Assembly: GCF_031755915.1 (NCBI RefSeq) | Contig: NC_083383.1 | Location: 2,360,001 to 2,424,000 of the forward strand | Length of the DNA stretch: 64,000 nt | Source: Ziziphus jujuba | Lineage: Eukaryota > Streptophyta > Magnoliopsida > Rosales > Rhamnaceae | Direction of reading: 5' to 3' | In this document: one piece after another, positions 49,770 to 62,165 of the stretch | How the letters are laid out: the number at the start of each line of letters is the position of its first letter | How positions within the stretch are numbered: the stretch's first letter is position 1 | Notes under the pieces: model-generated | The model's input: the letters and a program-made list of their open reading frames with translations, nothing else | Databases searched by the model: none | What the model was told of the DNA's origin: nothing | Made by a program: the position numbers and the translations under genes

Positions 49770-52700
49770 ATCACTAACTCCAATTTTATGCTCCTTTGGA
49801 AATAAGAAATTCTTTTACACCATACAAATGCTGTAACTGGTTAATCCTTTTAGCGACGTTGATTATTTAGTTCTTTTGTTAAATCCTTTGGAGGGTTGAC
49901 GTTTTTGGGGCAATCAGAAGCTAAAGACATGTACTGTTAAACAACGCGCTAGGGATGGATTTGATCTACAGCTGATTGGTTGATTTATGTTTCGCGTTGT
50001 TTTAGCAATGACAGTAAATATTGAGTTTGATTGTGGCGAATGGATAAACTACTTGGTTTATTGATGCGTTAGTTACTTGTTTATTATTGAACACGCATTT
50101 ACAGAAGGAAGAAGAGCTGCTTTCTTGTTGGTGGAAAGAGTATGCAGAATGTAGTGATGGTCCAAAGGAACAGCCTAGTTCCAGCAAGAAATTGGATACT
50201 CAACAACATGCTTCTTCTTCAAAGGGTATTCCATCAAATCAATTATATGAAGTAGAAGAAGAAAGAGTTGGTGTCCCTGTGAGGGGAGGACTTTATGAGG
50301 TATGCCTTCTCTCTTTATGAGGTTTTATGACTTTTATTCCTTTTTTCATTCCATTGAATAAGTTAAAATGCATTGTGTAGATCTGCTTTGTCTTTGTTAT
50401 TCTATCTTTCCTTTTATTGTGTTTGTATTGGTGTCAGGCTAAGTTTTTTGTTTATCTTCAGCAAACATCTCATGATATTGTAGCATTTTGAAGCTATTTG
50501 TTCTGTTTGTTCAACTTGAAGAGATATCTCTGAAGTTCAAATTATTTGATTGCAGGTAGATTTAGTGAAGAGGCATTGCTTCCCTGTTTATTGGAATGGA
50601 GAAAATCGTCGAGTATTAAGAGGTCATTGGTTCGCGCGAAAAGGGGGACTTGATTGGCTTCCACTGCGAGAGGATGTTGCTGAACAATTGGAGATTGCTT
50701 ACCGTAGTCAGGTTTCCAGCAGTATGGATATTTATATTACATGTTTATATACAGTTACAAATTCTCACTGAATTTTCAAGATTTGTATGTCTGGATTGTG
50801 ATAACTGTCCAAACCCTGTGGTTTCAGGAGATTATGCTGTCATGTCCAAACCCTGTGGTTTCAGGAGATTATGCTGTCTTTTATATATACTGGATTTTAG
50901 ATTCATTTTATGAGGTTTTAGTCAGTGCTGTTCTTCATGTCTGTATGTATGAGCTTTAAGTAGGTCTATTTATTTCTAGGTTTGGCATCGGAGGACATTT
51001 CAACCCTCAGGACTTTTTGCATCACGGGTTGATTTGCAAGGCTCTACCCCTGTATGTATAAATTTGCTGAAAAGGCTTCTGATTCTTATACTTGCTAACA
51101 TCTGATACATAACTATGCCTTTGTTGCACTTATAGGGATTGCATGCACTTTTTACTGGAGAAGATGATACATGGGAGGCTTGGCTTAACATTGATGCTTC
51201 TGGTTTTTCTAGTGTCATTCCTTTGGGAGGAAATGGAATCAAGTTAAGACGTGGATATTCCACATCACATTCATCAAAACCCTCCCAGGTCTTTAACGTA
51301 TCCTGTTCAATGCTTTGTGGCAGTTATTTTGATAGCATGTTTTTCATTCTTTTTCAAAACATAGCATACTCCAACTATTTGATTAGATTCTTTAGTCGTT
51401 GGATTTATCTATTATATCTAGGTTAGCTCTTTATTAAAATGAGCATTATAAATATGTTATATTTGTTTTATTTTGTTAAATCAAGAAGAATAAATAGGAA
51501 AAAACAAAAAGGGATCCTGTTAAAATTCTTTTCCCCCCATTTTAGGATGAGCTTCGCCAGCAAAAAGAGGAGGAAATGGATGACTACTGTTCACAGGTAT
51601 GTGTTGTGGCATATGTGTTTTTCAAACTGTTATTGTTATAATCAGCATATTGTCCAATTATTTGTTAATTCTAATTAGCACAATGCATTTTCTTTTAGAA
51701 AAAATGTCTTCGTATATTCTAGTCATTGCAAGTTTGTTGATGAATAATTGAGTGGAATGGTTAGCAAATGAATATTATGATTTCATTGATAGAAAATTAC
51801 CTTCATCATTCCTTTTAAACTGAATTAGAAAGCCAAAACTGTATGCCGGAAGTACAAAGTGCATGGTACAATAAATCGTTATCAAACCTGTACATTTATT
51901 CTCCTATTATACAGATAATAAAGTTTCATATAGTTCAGCTTTCTTTTTCTGATTTTTTGAGTACAGGATGTTATGTTTTATAATTCTGCAGTGAATCAGT
52001 TTATTTATCTAGATATATTGTCACCAGTAGGTACCGTTAAAATGCTTATTTTATTTGACTTAGGTTCCTGTTCGGCACCTGGTGTTTATGGTTCATGGTA
52101 TTGGTCAGAGATTAGAGAAATCTAATTTGGTTGATGATGTTGGTAATTTTCGCCACATTACGACAAGTCTTTCTGAACGACATCTTACTTCACACCAACG
52201 GGGTAGGCAGAGGGTTCTTTTTATCCCATGCCAGGTAAGTATAGATGATTTTGTAAAATGTTGATGGCTTGCAGGCTTAATTTGTTTCCACTTTTGTTTT
52301 TAATATCATATGGACATATAAATTGCACCATGCTTCTTCTGATCTGTTTGAAATGGAATTTGTATCTTTAGAGTAGATATCAAAATATGATCTCAAACAG
52401 TAGGATAAAGCTATGCATTAATAGTTATAATTTTCTATTATTTCCTATTTGCCTTTCTTTTTCCAAAATGAATTCTTTTTACTGTTGGACGGCTATGTTA
52501 ATTATTACTTTGGGGAATTCGTGGGATCTCTTATGCATAAATCTTGCTGCAATGCTAATGTGATGGTTGATTGTCTCTTTATTTACACCTAATCTCCAAC
52601 TATTGAGCTTTTGTATTATATAAGATTGTTATTTCTATCTTAGTGATGGTTCTGGGATCACATGGATTTATGTAAAGTTCTTGCCAAGAAAATAAACTGA

Positions 52701-55700
52701 TTGTGGCATATTTGAGTAACAAAATTCCTGCGAGTGTTTCTTCTGGCATGTTTATAATTCACCTAGATTAGGATTGTATATTATTGTGGATCTGTTTATT
52801 GCAAAGTAGTTGAGATGGTCTTCTTGAAATGGGTAGATTTGAATCTCTTTAGTGTTTCAGTAGCTTTCCTCAATAATTGCATAACTTAGGTTGTGCTATG
52901 TAATCCATTGTTGACTCTTGCCAACCCGTATTTGCATGTCAGTGGAGAAAGGGATTGAAGCTTAGTGGAGAAACTGCAGTGGAAAAATGCACTTTAGATG
53001 GTGTAAAGGGTCTGCGTGTCATGTTGAGTGCAACTGCTCATGATGTGTTATACTACATGAGCCCAATATACTGTCAGGACATTATCAACTCGGTAGTAAA
53101 TGTTTCTCTTCTAAATTTTCACTACGAAATTTAAAATATCCTGTTCCAATATTCTAAAATATGCTTGGTTTTTTTTTTATTCCTTTGTGGAGATGAAATT
53201 ATCATCATAAACATTTGTTGGAGGGTTGTCTATGTGGTTTTAGTGTGATATGCATACCATGAAACGGTGATAAACAGTTGTTTTCTGTTCAATAATTTTC
53301 TTCTATACAGCTACTAGAAATAGTACATATTAATTAGTGTTCAAAGGTGGAAAGTGTGTAGATGCCTTGCAAAGATCAGGGCTAGAAGCAGGGGGGATAA
53401 GTGCCCTATGAAAATCTTGTGAAACTTATTTTTCCATTGAAGCAGCTTCCTTTTCCTTTTAGATCCCTAATACTAATTTCTCAGTTATTATAGCGGACAA
53501 TCTTGGAGCCTTGGTTCTCATGCAAAAGTTTTTGGTCCTTTTTAATCTTCCCATAAATCCCTTAAACTACTTTAGCAGGATGTCAATATGAAATGTGCTG
53601 CATTTTGCAGAGTGCATTGAACATATAATGCTTTTATTCTCTTTTATTGTCCTTTTGTTTAGAGTAATACAAATAATTTTTTTCTTAAAACATATGTTCT
53701 CTTGCCATTTTATGTCAAATATATTGTTCTATTACATCCAAAATTTATGGGGTTATTTGTATTTGAGGTGACAAAATCTTAAAAATGGGCTATACAAGAA
53801 GAAGAAGGGATTTACAAATCATTGCTTTTGAAACAGGTATCTAATCAATTAAATCGGTTGTATTTGAAGTTCCTCAAGAGGAATCCTGGTTACGACGGAA
53901 AGGTATGTGGATGATAGAAGAATTTATATTTTACTAGTGTGTAATATAATACACACATATTTCCCATTAGGCTATGGCTATTTAAGTTCGGAATTGCAGG
54001 AAATATTCTTATATTGTGCTTACATTTGAATAGGTTTCCATATATGGTCATTCTCTGGGAAGTGTACTAGCCTATGATATCCTCTGCCATCAGGAGAACC
54101 TATCCTCCCCATTTCCGATGGATTCAATGTACAAGGAACACCCTAAACATGAAAAATCTTCCCCTGATATGAATAACCAATCTTTTAGTAGCAACTCTTC
54201 AACTAATATGGAGGATAAACACTCCTCTCTAATTAATGAAAACTCTTCAACTAATCTGGGGGACAAACACTCCTCTCTAATTAATGAAACTGAGGACAAG
54301 ATGGGTCCTCATGATGAAGACAAGAGGAGTGTTCAGCCGATTGTTTCAGCATGTGAGGAAGATGTACCAAGAGGCAATACTGAAGATGCTTACCAAGTGG
54401 GTCCTGTTGTATCAGCTTTCCATGAGTTTACTGGAAGGGCCACGAACTCTGCAGAAGAACCATGTGGTAATGGAGATTTCCTTGAATCAGTTTATAATTT
54501 CATGGCTGTGGTTATAAATAAAAGTATTTAATGAAAAAGCATGAAACAATTGTGCAGTTTCTATTAATGATTCCGAAAGAATGGATGAAGAAGGGTGTGA
54601 AGATACCAGTACTAAAGATGAAGTTATCAAATTGCTGAGGGCAGAGGTTAGAAAATGCAATTGAATACTTTGTTCTTCTTTCATTCCTTGTACACTTTTT
54701 ATGTAATTTCTATACTGATTGTTTTCTGGTTTCAGATTGATTCCTTGAAAGCCAAAATAGCAGAACTGGAATTGCAACACTGTGGGGGAGGTAGGAATAT
54801 AGGGTTGCATCAAGGTTATAGAAAACCTTATTTTTCTTTTTATCTTTTTTTTTTTTTTTTTTTTTTTAGCTGATGAAAGAAGCAGTTATGTATTTAATTA
54901 TTCTTTGTTTTGACACTATTCTAAACAGAAAACAAGGGAGCACCTGCAACTATGCCAGAGCAGCCCATGTCTGACAAGCCGCTACCTGAGCAAGATAATT
55001 CTCCAATGAGTTTTACCCCTCAAATTAAATACAGAAAACTTGAATTCAAGGTGTAATATGTTACCGTATTTCTTTTATTGCTGGGAATCTAAAATCTGAA
55101 TCTTTTTATTTCTAACAAGGAATTTAATCCTTACTTCATAAATAAGTTGTCAAACATCCTTTATCTCATAAAAATTTTCTTTCTTTGTTAGGTTGACACA
55201 TTCTTTGCGGTTGGATCACCTCTAGGAGTCTTTCTTGCTCTTCGTAACATTCGTATTGGGATTGGTAATAGTTAAGAAACGCATTTCTAATATGCATTAT
55301 GTACTAACTGCTATTGCATGATGTTATTTATTCTTTGAAAGGAGTCTTTTGATGCTCCTAGCTTTTATATGCTAAATTAATTGAACCAAAATATTCACAT
55401 TCTCCAGACCAGAAAGCCAAGAAAGATGTCACCATTTTCAACATCATTTCATTCATACTTATTAAATTAATCTTATCTGGGCAAGATTTTGCCGTTTTTT
55501 TAGTTGTGCTTCCTGGATTTTGATGTAGATCAACTTCTTGTTTTTCTTATCTGTTCCAGGGAAAGGGCAAGAATATTGGAAAGAGGAAAATATCAGTGAA
55601 GAGATGCCAGCTTGTCAGCTAATGTTCAATATATTTCACCCGTTTGACCCTGTAGCATATAGGTCTGTTTGGCACCTTCCTTTAGATCAACTATTCAGTT

Positions 55701-57564
55701 TGAACTCCTTTTTCCACATGGGAAGCATTAGTAGAAAGCATTTTCTTCATGAATAGCATGTGGGATATTGCTGGAGAAAGGGATAAACTAGGCAGCCATA
55801 CATCTTAGGTAGAAAAATTTGAAATTCCACTAATCAAATTAATTATTGGTCTAGGAAGCAAATTATGTATGAAAAGTGTGCACCAAATAGAATAAACCAT
55901 AATCCCAATACCTCACTATAAAACACTTTTAATTTTTAGAAACTATCTTTTTTCAGATAGATCCAGAATAAACTTTTAAACTGCTATATACGAGTGAGGA
56001 TGACAACTAAAAAGTAAACCTATGCTCTCAAAATTGTTTATATCGTTAGTATATGATGATTGTTCATGTTGTTACCGGGGAGAGTGCCCTTACATGCTGG
56101 CCATGTAAAAGAATGTCTATATGCACCAACGCTGTCAATTACAAAACAAATAATAAAAACTATGTTCTATTTTCATACAGAATAGAACCACTTGTGTGTA
56201 AAGAATACAGCAGCAAACGGCCTGTAATTGTACCTTACCACAAAGGTGGAAAGAGGTTACATATTGGATTTCAGGTAATGCCCTTGAAGGTGTATGTAAG
56301 TGCAGTAACATCTCTCTCTCTCTCTGTGAAGAAACTAGTGTTTTTTGGTGTAGGAATTTACTGAAGATTTATCTGCCCGTTCTCAAGCTGTGATGTGTCG
56401 TCTACACTCCTTAAGGGTGGGCTCTTTTAGATTACCCTTGCTATTTGTTTTAATATGCCTGAGCTAGCTGTTAGTCGTGATATAAGTTCTTAAGACTTTG
56501 CTCAGTACAGTTGTTTTTTAAAATACACGAGCTTTTCCTCAGTTGCTTCATGTTTTTGGCCTTGAAATTTCTCTTTAGTTCCTAGTCATTGATATTATAT
56601 TTATCACAATTTTAACTGTAAACCGCTCATATAATATGATTGGTGCTTGATTTGGTTTCATATGTGAGGAATTGTTTGGTTTTGACAGGTTAAAGTGCTT
56701 ACAGCTTGCCAGTCAAGAGATGCTGATAGCCAAGAAGGTAGTAATTCTTTTATTTGTTTGGCCTGTGGTGCTTTCCCTTTCTTTCCTTTTTTATTTTTTA
56801 TTTATTTATTTTATTTTTTTGAAAATGCTATCTTTGTTCTTAAATTAACAATAAGTAGCATTCATCTTGATCAGAGGTTATTGTGCTCTTCTTGGATCTA
56901 ACCTGTCTTCCTCCATTAGAATAGATAAATTGCTTTCTGGTCCTAAGCGAGAAAGTTGTTTAATTTAACTTGCACCCCATTCTTTTCTGTATATATTGCA
57001 GAAGAAGAAGCTGCCCAAGAAAAAGAAGAGAGATCATATGGTTCTCTTATAATGGAGAGGTTAACAGGCAGCACGGAAGGACGGATTGATCACATGCTTC
57101 AAGTGTGTAGATACAGCTACATAGGAGCTAGTCGATTTTTATATGCCTCTTTAGTTATCTACCACTCAATTCTTTTGAATGTTTTTCTCATTGATCATGC
57201 AGGACAAAACTTTCCAACATCCATATATATCTGCAATTGGATCACATACGTATGTTTATCATAGTTTGCTTGTAGTATTGTATTGTATGAGTGTTATTTT
57301 AGGTCTTCTTTTAACTGGTAATTCTTGGCCTCCAGAAACTATTGGAGGGATCCTGATACTGCTCTATTCATATTGAAACACCTGTATCGAGATATACCTG
57401 AAGATCCCACCACAGCCGAAGACTTGAAAAATGATGAGAGCGGTTCCAAAGGCTGGTATGATCGAAGGGAGTCCATAGAGGAAGAGCTTCCTTTGACTTT
57501 CTCTGATCAAAGCGTGGTACGAAACTTCTCAAGTAAAGCCAAGAAGCTTTTGAATAAGCGGTAA
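49215..57564 (+). CDS. SGR2: SHOOT GRAVITROPISM 2, DDHD-domain phospholipase A1-like protein
   Basis: Twenty-two exons: 49215-49494, 49629-49729, 50105-50299, 50556-50711, 50980-51051, 51136-51288, 51546-51596, 52064-52234, 52943-53092, 53837-53902, 54034-54466, 54558-54646, 54736-54790, 54929-55050, 55192-55264, 55560-55662, 56181-56274, 56354-56416, 56689-56737, 57002-57102, 57203-57249 and 57336-57564. They total 2,853 nt (950 aa), near the 933 aa I recall for Arabidopsis SGR2. The N-terminus is Ser/Gly-rich. HLVFMVHGIGQRLE (about 341-354) opens the hydrolase fold, and VSIYGHSLGSVLAYD holds the GxSxG elbow with Ser at 472. A variable acidic insert follows, then a short coiled coil (LLRAEIDSLKAKIAELELQ). 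The DDHD metal-binding-like domain runs from VDTFFAVGSPLGVF (699 on) through FDPVAYRIEP to GSHTNYWRDPDTALF. SGR2 works at the vacuolar membrane of endodermal cells and is needed for amyloplast sedimentation in shoot gravitropism. Confidence 0.95.
50806..50879. repeat. 37-bp tandem duplication in an SGR2 intron
   Basis: TGTCCAAACCCTGTGGTTTC starts at 50806 and again at 50843, both running through AGGAGATTATGCTGTC with no mismatch seen. It lies between exons 4 and 5. Confidence 0.95.
54193..54288 (+). repeat. 48-bp in-frame tandem duplication in SGR2 exon 11
   Basis: Adjacent copies 54193-54240 and 54241-54288 differ at about three bases and encode NSSTNMEDKHSSLINE then NSSTNLGDKHSSLINE. It sits in the variable acidic insert between the lipase elbow and the coiled coil, so it probably leaves the catalytic fold intact. 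Confidence 0.95.
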
Positions 57565-60215
57565 ACTTATGCAGTGGACCAATGCAAGAGCTGAAAGTTA
57601 CAGCAGGGCTTAAAAGCTTTTAGTTGTTATATTAAGCGGTTCTTAATGAAAACGTCCAAAGTCTATTGGGAGCAAATTATTCCGTCTGTTGAGGAAGAAA
57701 GTGATATGCCATGCCCACTAAATAGACGTGCCATTCTGCGGCTAGGAAGTAGAGTAAGAAAAGCACATGGCAAAGTATACGTGGCTGCTAACCCCAGCAA
57801 GCCTTTGAACAGTGAAGTGGGGTGGCTGTCAAATGACAAATCTATCCCTTCTTCTTTTCCTCCTCCTTTTCTCTCTTTTCTTTCCTTTTTTTTTTTTTTT
57901 TTTAATTATTCATTCCCTTTCTTTTTTTTTTTTTTTTTTTCTTATTATTAACCTTCCGTGTACATAACCAAAAAAGAAAAAGAAAAATGCTGGCATATGC
58001 TCAATGAAATGAATGAAGCTGGTACGAGTAATGATAATGAGATGATCAGAGACATCCCCCATTTCAATTGAAAGTAATCCACGACGACTTTTCTCTAATC
58101 AACAGAACAAAAAGCTTTACAATTAATTTTGTAGGTAGAAATTTGCATATGGTTCCGCTATGATGAGGATTAGAGAAGAGAAAAGAATTGGAAGGAGTTA
58201 TTATTTGGGTATAAAGTACTATTCTTTTAATGAAAAACATTTGCTTTAAAGTAGTCTTTTTTTTTTTTTTTTTTTCCTATTTGTGAAAAATAGTTTGTAT
58301 AATTACTTGAAAAAGATGATTTCTGGTCTCAAAAAAGTATGGCATGTTATTGATTGCGAAGGGAATGATGCATGTGGTCTATGATTGCGAGCAGAGCGCC
58401 CGTTCCTGAAGATTCAGCGTACTCATAATATTTTTTCTCATATTATAATATAATCATACCGATGAGCACTACTACCACAACGAAAGATTCTTAAGGTCCA
58501 CTGAGAAAAGTGTGTATACGTACTCCTTGGATGCTTTTTTCCTTCGATCTTGAGTACTTTCACTGGTAGCAACTTATTGAAGCGTGGAAATTCGAAGAGC
58601 TAAAACAAAATGCTACATTTGGCTTTTGACATAAGATGCTTGAGAACAGGGGGGAAGAGAGAGACCTTTGATTTGCCTTGGAGTATACAAGTGGGATACG
58701 ACATTATAGTTTGTTTTTGGTGAATGATACAGCATTATTGTTAGGTTGGGCCAACTGTGTATATTCTATCTCTTGTCCGAACCGTATATGCAGAAATTTT
58801 CTGCATCCTGGATAGGAGTTTCAGGCCAAGAGATTTAAGTTAATGAATTTCAAAATATTTAAATGGAGCCAATTGCGAGCCAGAGGTCCCAATTGTTGTC
58901 TGTCTAACCTGATATAACAAATTAAACCTCAAAAGTTTGATAAATATGAAATGGTTACATATATTTATTCATTAAATGCATATATATTTTAATAAAGCAA
59001 AACTAAGGTATAGACGGTTCGAAAATTATCAATATTTACAGTCTACATACGAATTATCCATACTGTACCATAGCATATCCTTATTTTAATATATATGTAT
59101 GTGTGCATGACACATAGGACGGGAGACATGACGTCAAAACCAACCGTGGACATGACATCAAAGCAATAAAAGGTAGAAAGGACGGGAGACATCAAGTTGT
59201 TGGAATTACTCAAGCTGGCCGCAATGGCCTTTTACGGCAAATCTAAATTATCCTACATAATAGACACAGTTATTATCCTACGTAATAGACACATTTTGGA
59301 GCAAGAAGAATACTAAAGCCTAAAATTTAGCCATTGATCCTGTTCTTTCCGTTGGCGATTGATCTATGATTCGTGCTATGTGGAAAGTACATATCTTATA
59401 TACGGAGATGTGACATTTTGTCCTTTTTATGTTTTTCATTGGGAAGGGTACAAGTGACTTGTTGTAAGATCGATATATATATATATATATATATACACAC
59501 GTGTTTCAGAATCAGAAGCCTCAATCAATACTTACAGCCCAAAGAAAAAAAAAAAAAAAAAGGCAGCCTCAATCTTTGCCTTCACATCTGGTGTGAGTTG
59601 AATTTTTTCATCCAAAATACAACTCATTAAGCCAAAACCATTCAGTTAAAATAATGTTTTACCCAATAACGTGTAATCCGTTTAACCCGTTCGTCGATCT
59701 CCATTATTCAAATGTTATATAATTGTTATCCCAACACTTGCATCAGGTTGGTTGTCTTTGGTTGAAGACCATATCCATATCTGACTTGAAAAGTAAATAA
59801 ATAAATCTGGGTTGTCCCGACTCCAAGAGCCTCAAGGCAACTTTTGTTTTTGGGTTTTGGCCCCACTTCCACTCCTTCGGCCATTACCCACATTGACCGT
59901 CCTCATATTTATTACTGCTGAAATCGCAACAAGGGAGTCTTAATTTGAGAAAATTGAGTGCTTGAATTTTGCTATCTCATATCTTATTAATTAAAAGTCC
60001 CTAGAAAGATAGCTATAGTAGTATTGTAAATAAACATTTTTTTTCGATTTTAATATAGTTCTTCACTGGTAAAGCGAGGAATTGGAAACAACATTTATTG
60101 AAACAACATGGATCAAAGAGGCAAACAAAACAAGATGGAATCATTCAAATCCCAAAAGCACAAATTAAATTAATATATATAGAGAGAGAGGGAGATGTGT
60201 GTGTGTGTGTAATAT
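57565..60215. other. intergenic between SGR2 and the gibberellin oxidase gene
   Basis: About 2.65 kb between convergent 3' ends. Left part is SGR2 3' UTR with poly-T tracts at 57887-57903 and 57921-57940. A short tandem direct repeat (TTATCCTAC.TAATAGACACA) lies near 59248-59293, and (TA)n at 59471-59492. No recognisable gene. Confidence 0.5.
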
Positions 60216-62165
60216 TTATATGGCATCTTTTTTATATATATCTAATTTGTTGAGTGGTTTGGAAGCTGAAATCCAGTTGGAGAAATGTTGGAGGGTAAAT
60301 TCATCAACTCTGTAATTTTTTTGAGTGAAATCCAGGAATTGAGACCAAGTAAAATCCGGGTACTTTCTTGTTCCTACAGCCAACACAAGATCTTGCGGGG
60401 GTCTCACCACCTTGTCTCCTCTGGGGCACATAAAGAAAGTTAGTGATTTCCTCTCCTTGTACCTGTTCACCACTGCCCTATGTAGCGAACTCTTGTATAT
60501 TCCATTTGTTAGCGCCTACAAATGATACAAATACACATATATTCAACAAAGCTGGATTATATATGTCTTCTTAGTCAAGAATCCTATGACAATGAAAGGC
60601 GTCCTATCACTCATAATAGAATTAATAGGATAATTTTAGACAAAAATTTATTCAAAATTTCTGTAAAACGTACAAATGCATGTCATGTCATCTATACATC
60701 TATATGAATGAGTATAATTATATATATATGACTGGTTACAGAATATATACAATACTAAAAAATTTATATATATTTATTTTTTTATTTTAATTAAATGGCA
60801 AAGACAATATTCAAAATTGAATTTAAAATATCGTAACATTGAAAAATATTACATATTTTCTTACTCATTACACTCATTGATAAATAGGAGAACATACTAT
60901 ACTTTATACATTCATGCATAGACGCTTGAATAAACATAATATAAAACATTGTAGTAGAACAAACAAACAATTTAATTGGCTACGATGTCATAAACTGCAG
61001 CAAATCAACCAAATAATTAAGAGACAATATGTATAATTAATTAATTGATTAACCAGCTTGCTTCTAAAACAAACAAATTATATATTAACGTCGTTACCTT
61101 GAAGGTATCCCCAAGATTAACAACGAAGGCATCTTGAATAGGTGGAATGGAGTACCATTTGTTCTTGAGGAAAACTTCAAGACCTGTAACTTGATCTTGA
61201 TGAAGTATGGTAATGGATGTTGGATCACAATGAGGACCAGTGCCAAGGGAAAGACTTGGGTCATGACAAGGAGGGTAATAGTTACATCTCATCATTGAAA
61301 AATCATCTTCAAAAAACCTTCTATAGTACATTCTATCACTAACTCCCAAGCTAATTGCCAGTAGTTCCAGTATATCCAAGCATAAGCGCTTCATTGCTTC
61401 ACAGTACCTCTGATACACCCTCCTACAAATACAAAAACTACCATATCAAAATTTCCTGATTTTAATCAAATACGGATGCAGTGCAAGTGGTCAATATTTC
61501 CATGAAGAGAGATTGAAAAGAAAATAACATGGAATTAATTAGTGCATCAAGATTTTATTAGATCAGGATATCATCGTATGATTGGGACTACTATATATAT
61601 TATATATGTATACATAACTATCTAATAAGTATACATGTAATAGTCACAAATATAACTACCCTGTGTGTTCAAAATCTTTCCCTAGAGTGGAAATGAAGAA
61701 GTCCACCACAGGATCTTTGGAATCTTGGTGATATGCAAAAGTGAGAGTCTCTTTCCAGGGAAGCTTAGAAGTAAAACGCTCAACATGAGCACCAGAGAAG
61801 CCAAAGGTGCTACCAGGCTTCTTCATGGCCCTGAGCTTTTCATCCACCGGAAGCTTAAAGAAGGAAAGCATATGTTGATGAGCTTCGTCGATGAGTGAGG
61901 GTTCGATGCCATGGTTGGTGACTTGGAAGAATCCATGGCTCAAGCAAGCTGACCTAATGTGCTCGATTGCACGCTGTTTCACGGCTTCATCGGCGTTAGC
62001 CTTCAAAACCCCATCAAGATCCACCAGAGGCTCGTTGAGCTCTTCACCACCACTCACCAGGTCCTCTTTCGGCCACATGAAACTTGTTGGTACTAAGCTA
62101 GGATTCTGCAGAACATTCCTTACGTCCTTCTGATCTTGGAGATTCAGTGTGGCTCTTGAATCCAT
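60216..62165 (-). CDS. GA20ox: Gibberellin 20-oxidase (2-oxoglutarate/Fe(II)-dependent dioxygenase)
   Basis: Exons 62165-61660, 61422-61098 and 60515-60216 join to 1,131 nt (376 aa), the usual size and three-exon structure of plant GA20ox genes. The enzyme oxidises C-20 of GA12/GA53 in successive steps to GA9/GA20, a cytosolic rate-controlling step of gibberellin synthesis. Class marks seen are LPWKET at 135-140 and NYYPPC at 216-221 (2-oxoglutarate/GA20ox signature). The iron ligands are H233, D235 (HCDPTS) and H289 (SSLHRAVV), and R299-x-S301 (RKS) binds 2-oxoglutarate. LPWKET separates it from GA3ox and GA2ox. The ATG at 62165 begins MDSRATLNLQ; the in-frame upstream open stretch is AT-repeat sequence and is not taken as coding. 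Which GA20ox paralogue it is cannot be said. GA20ox genes are commonly under GA feedback, but no element is identified here. Confidence 0.95.
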
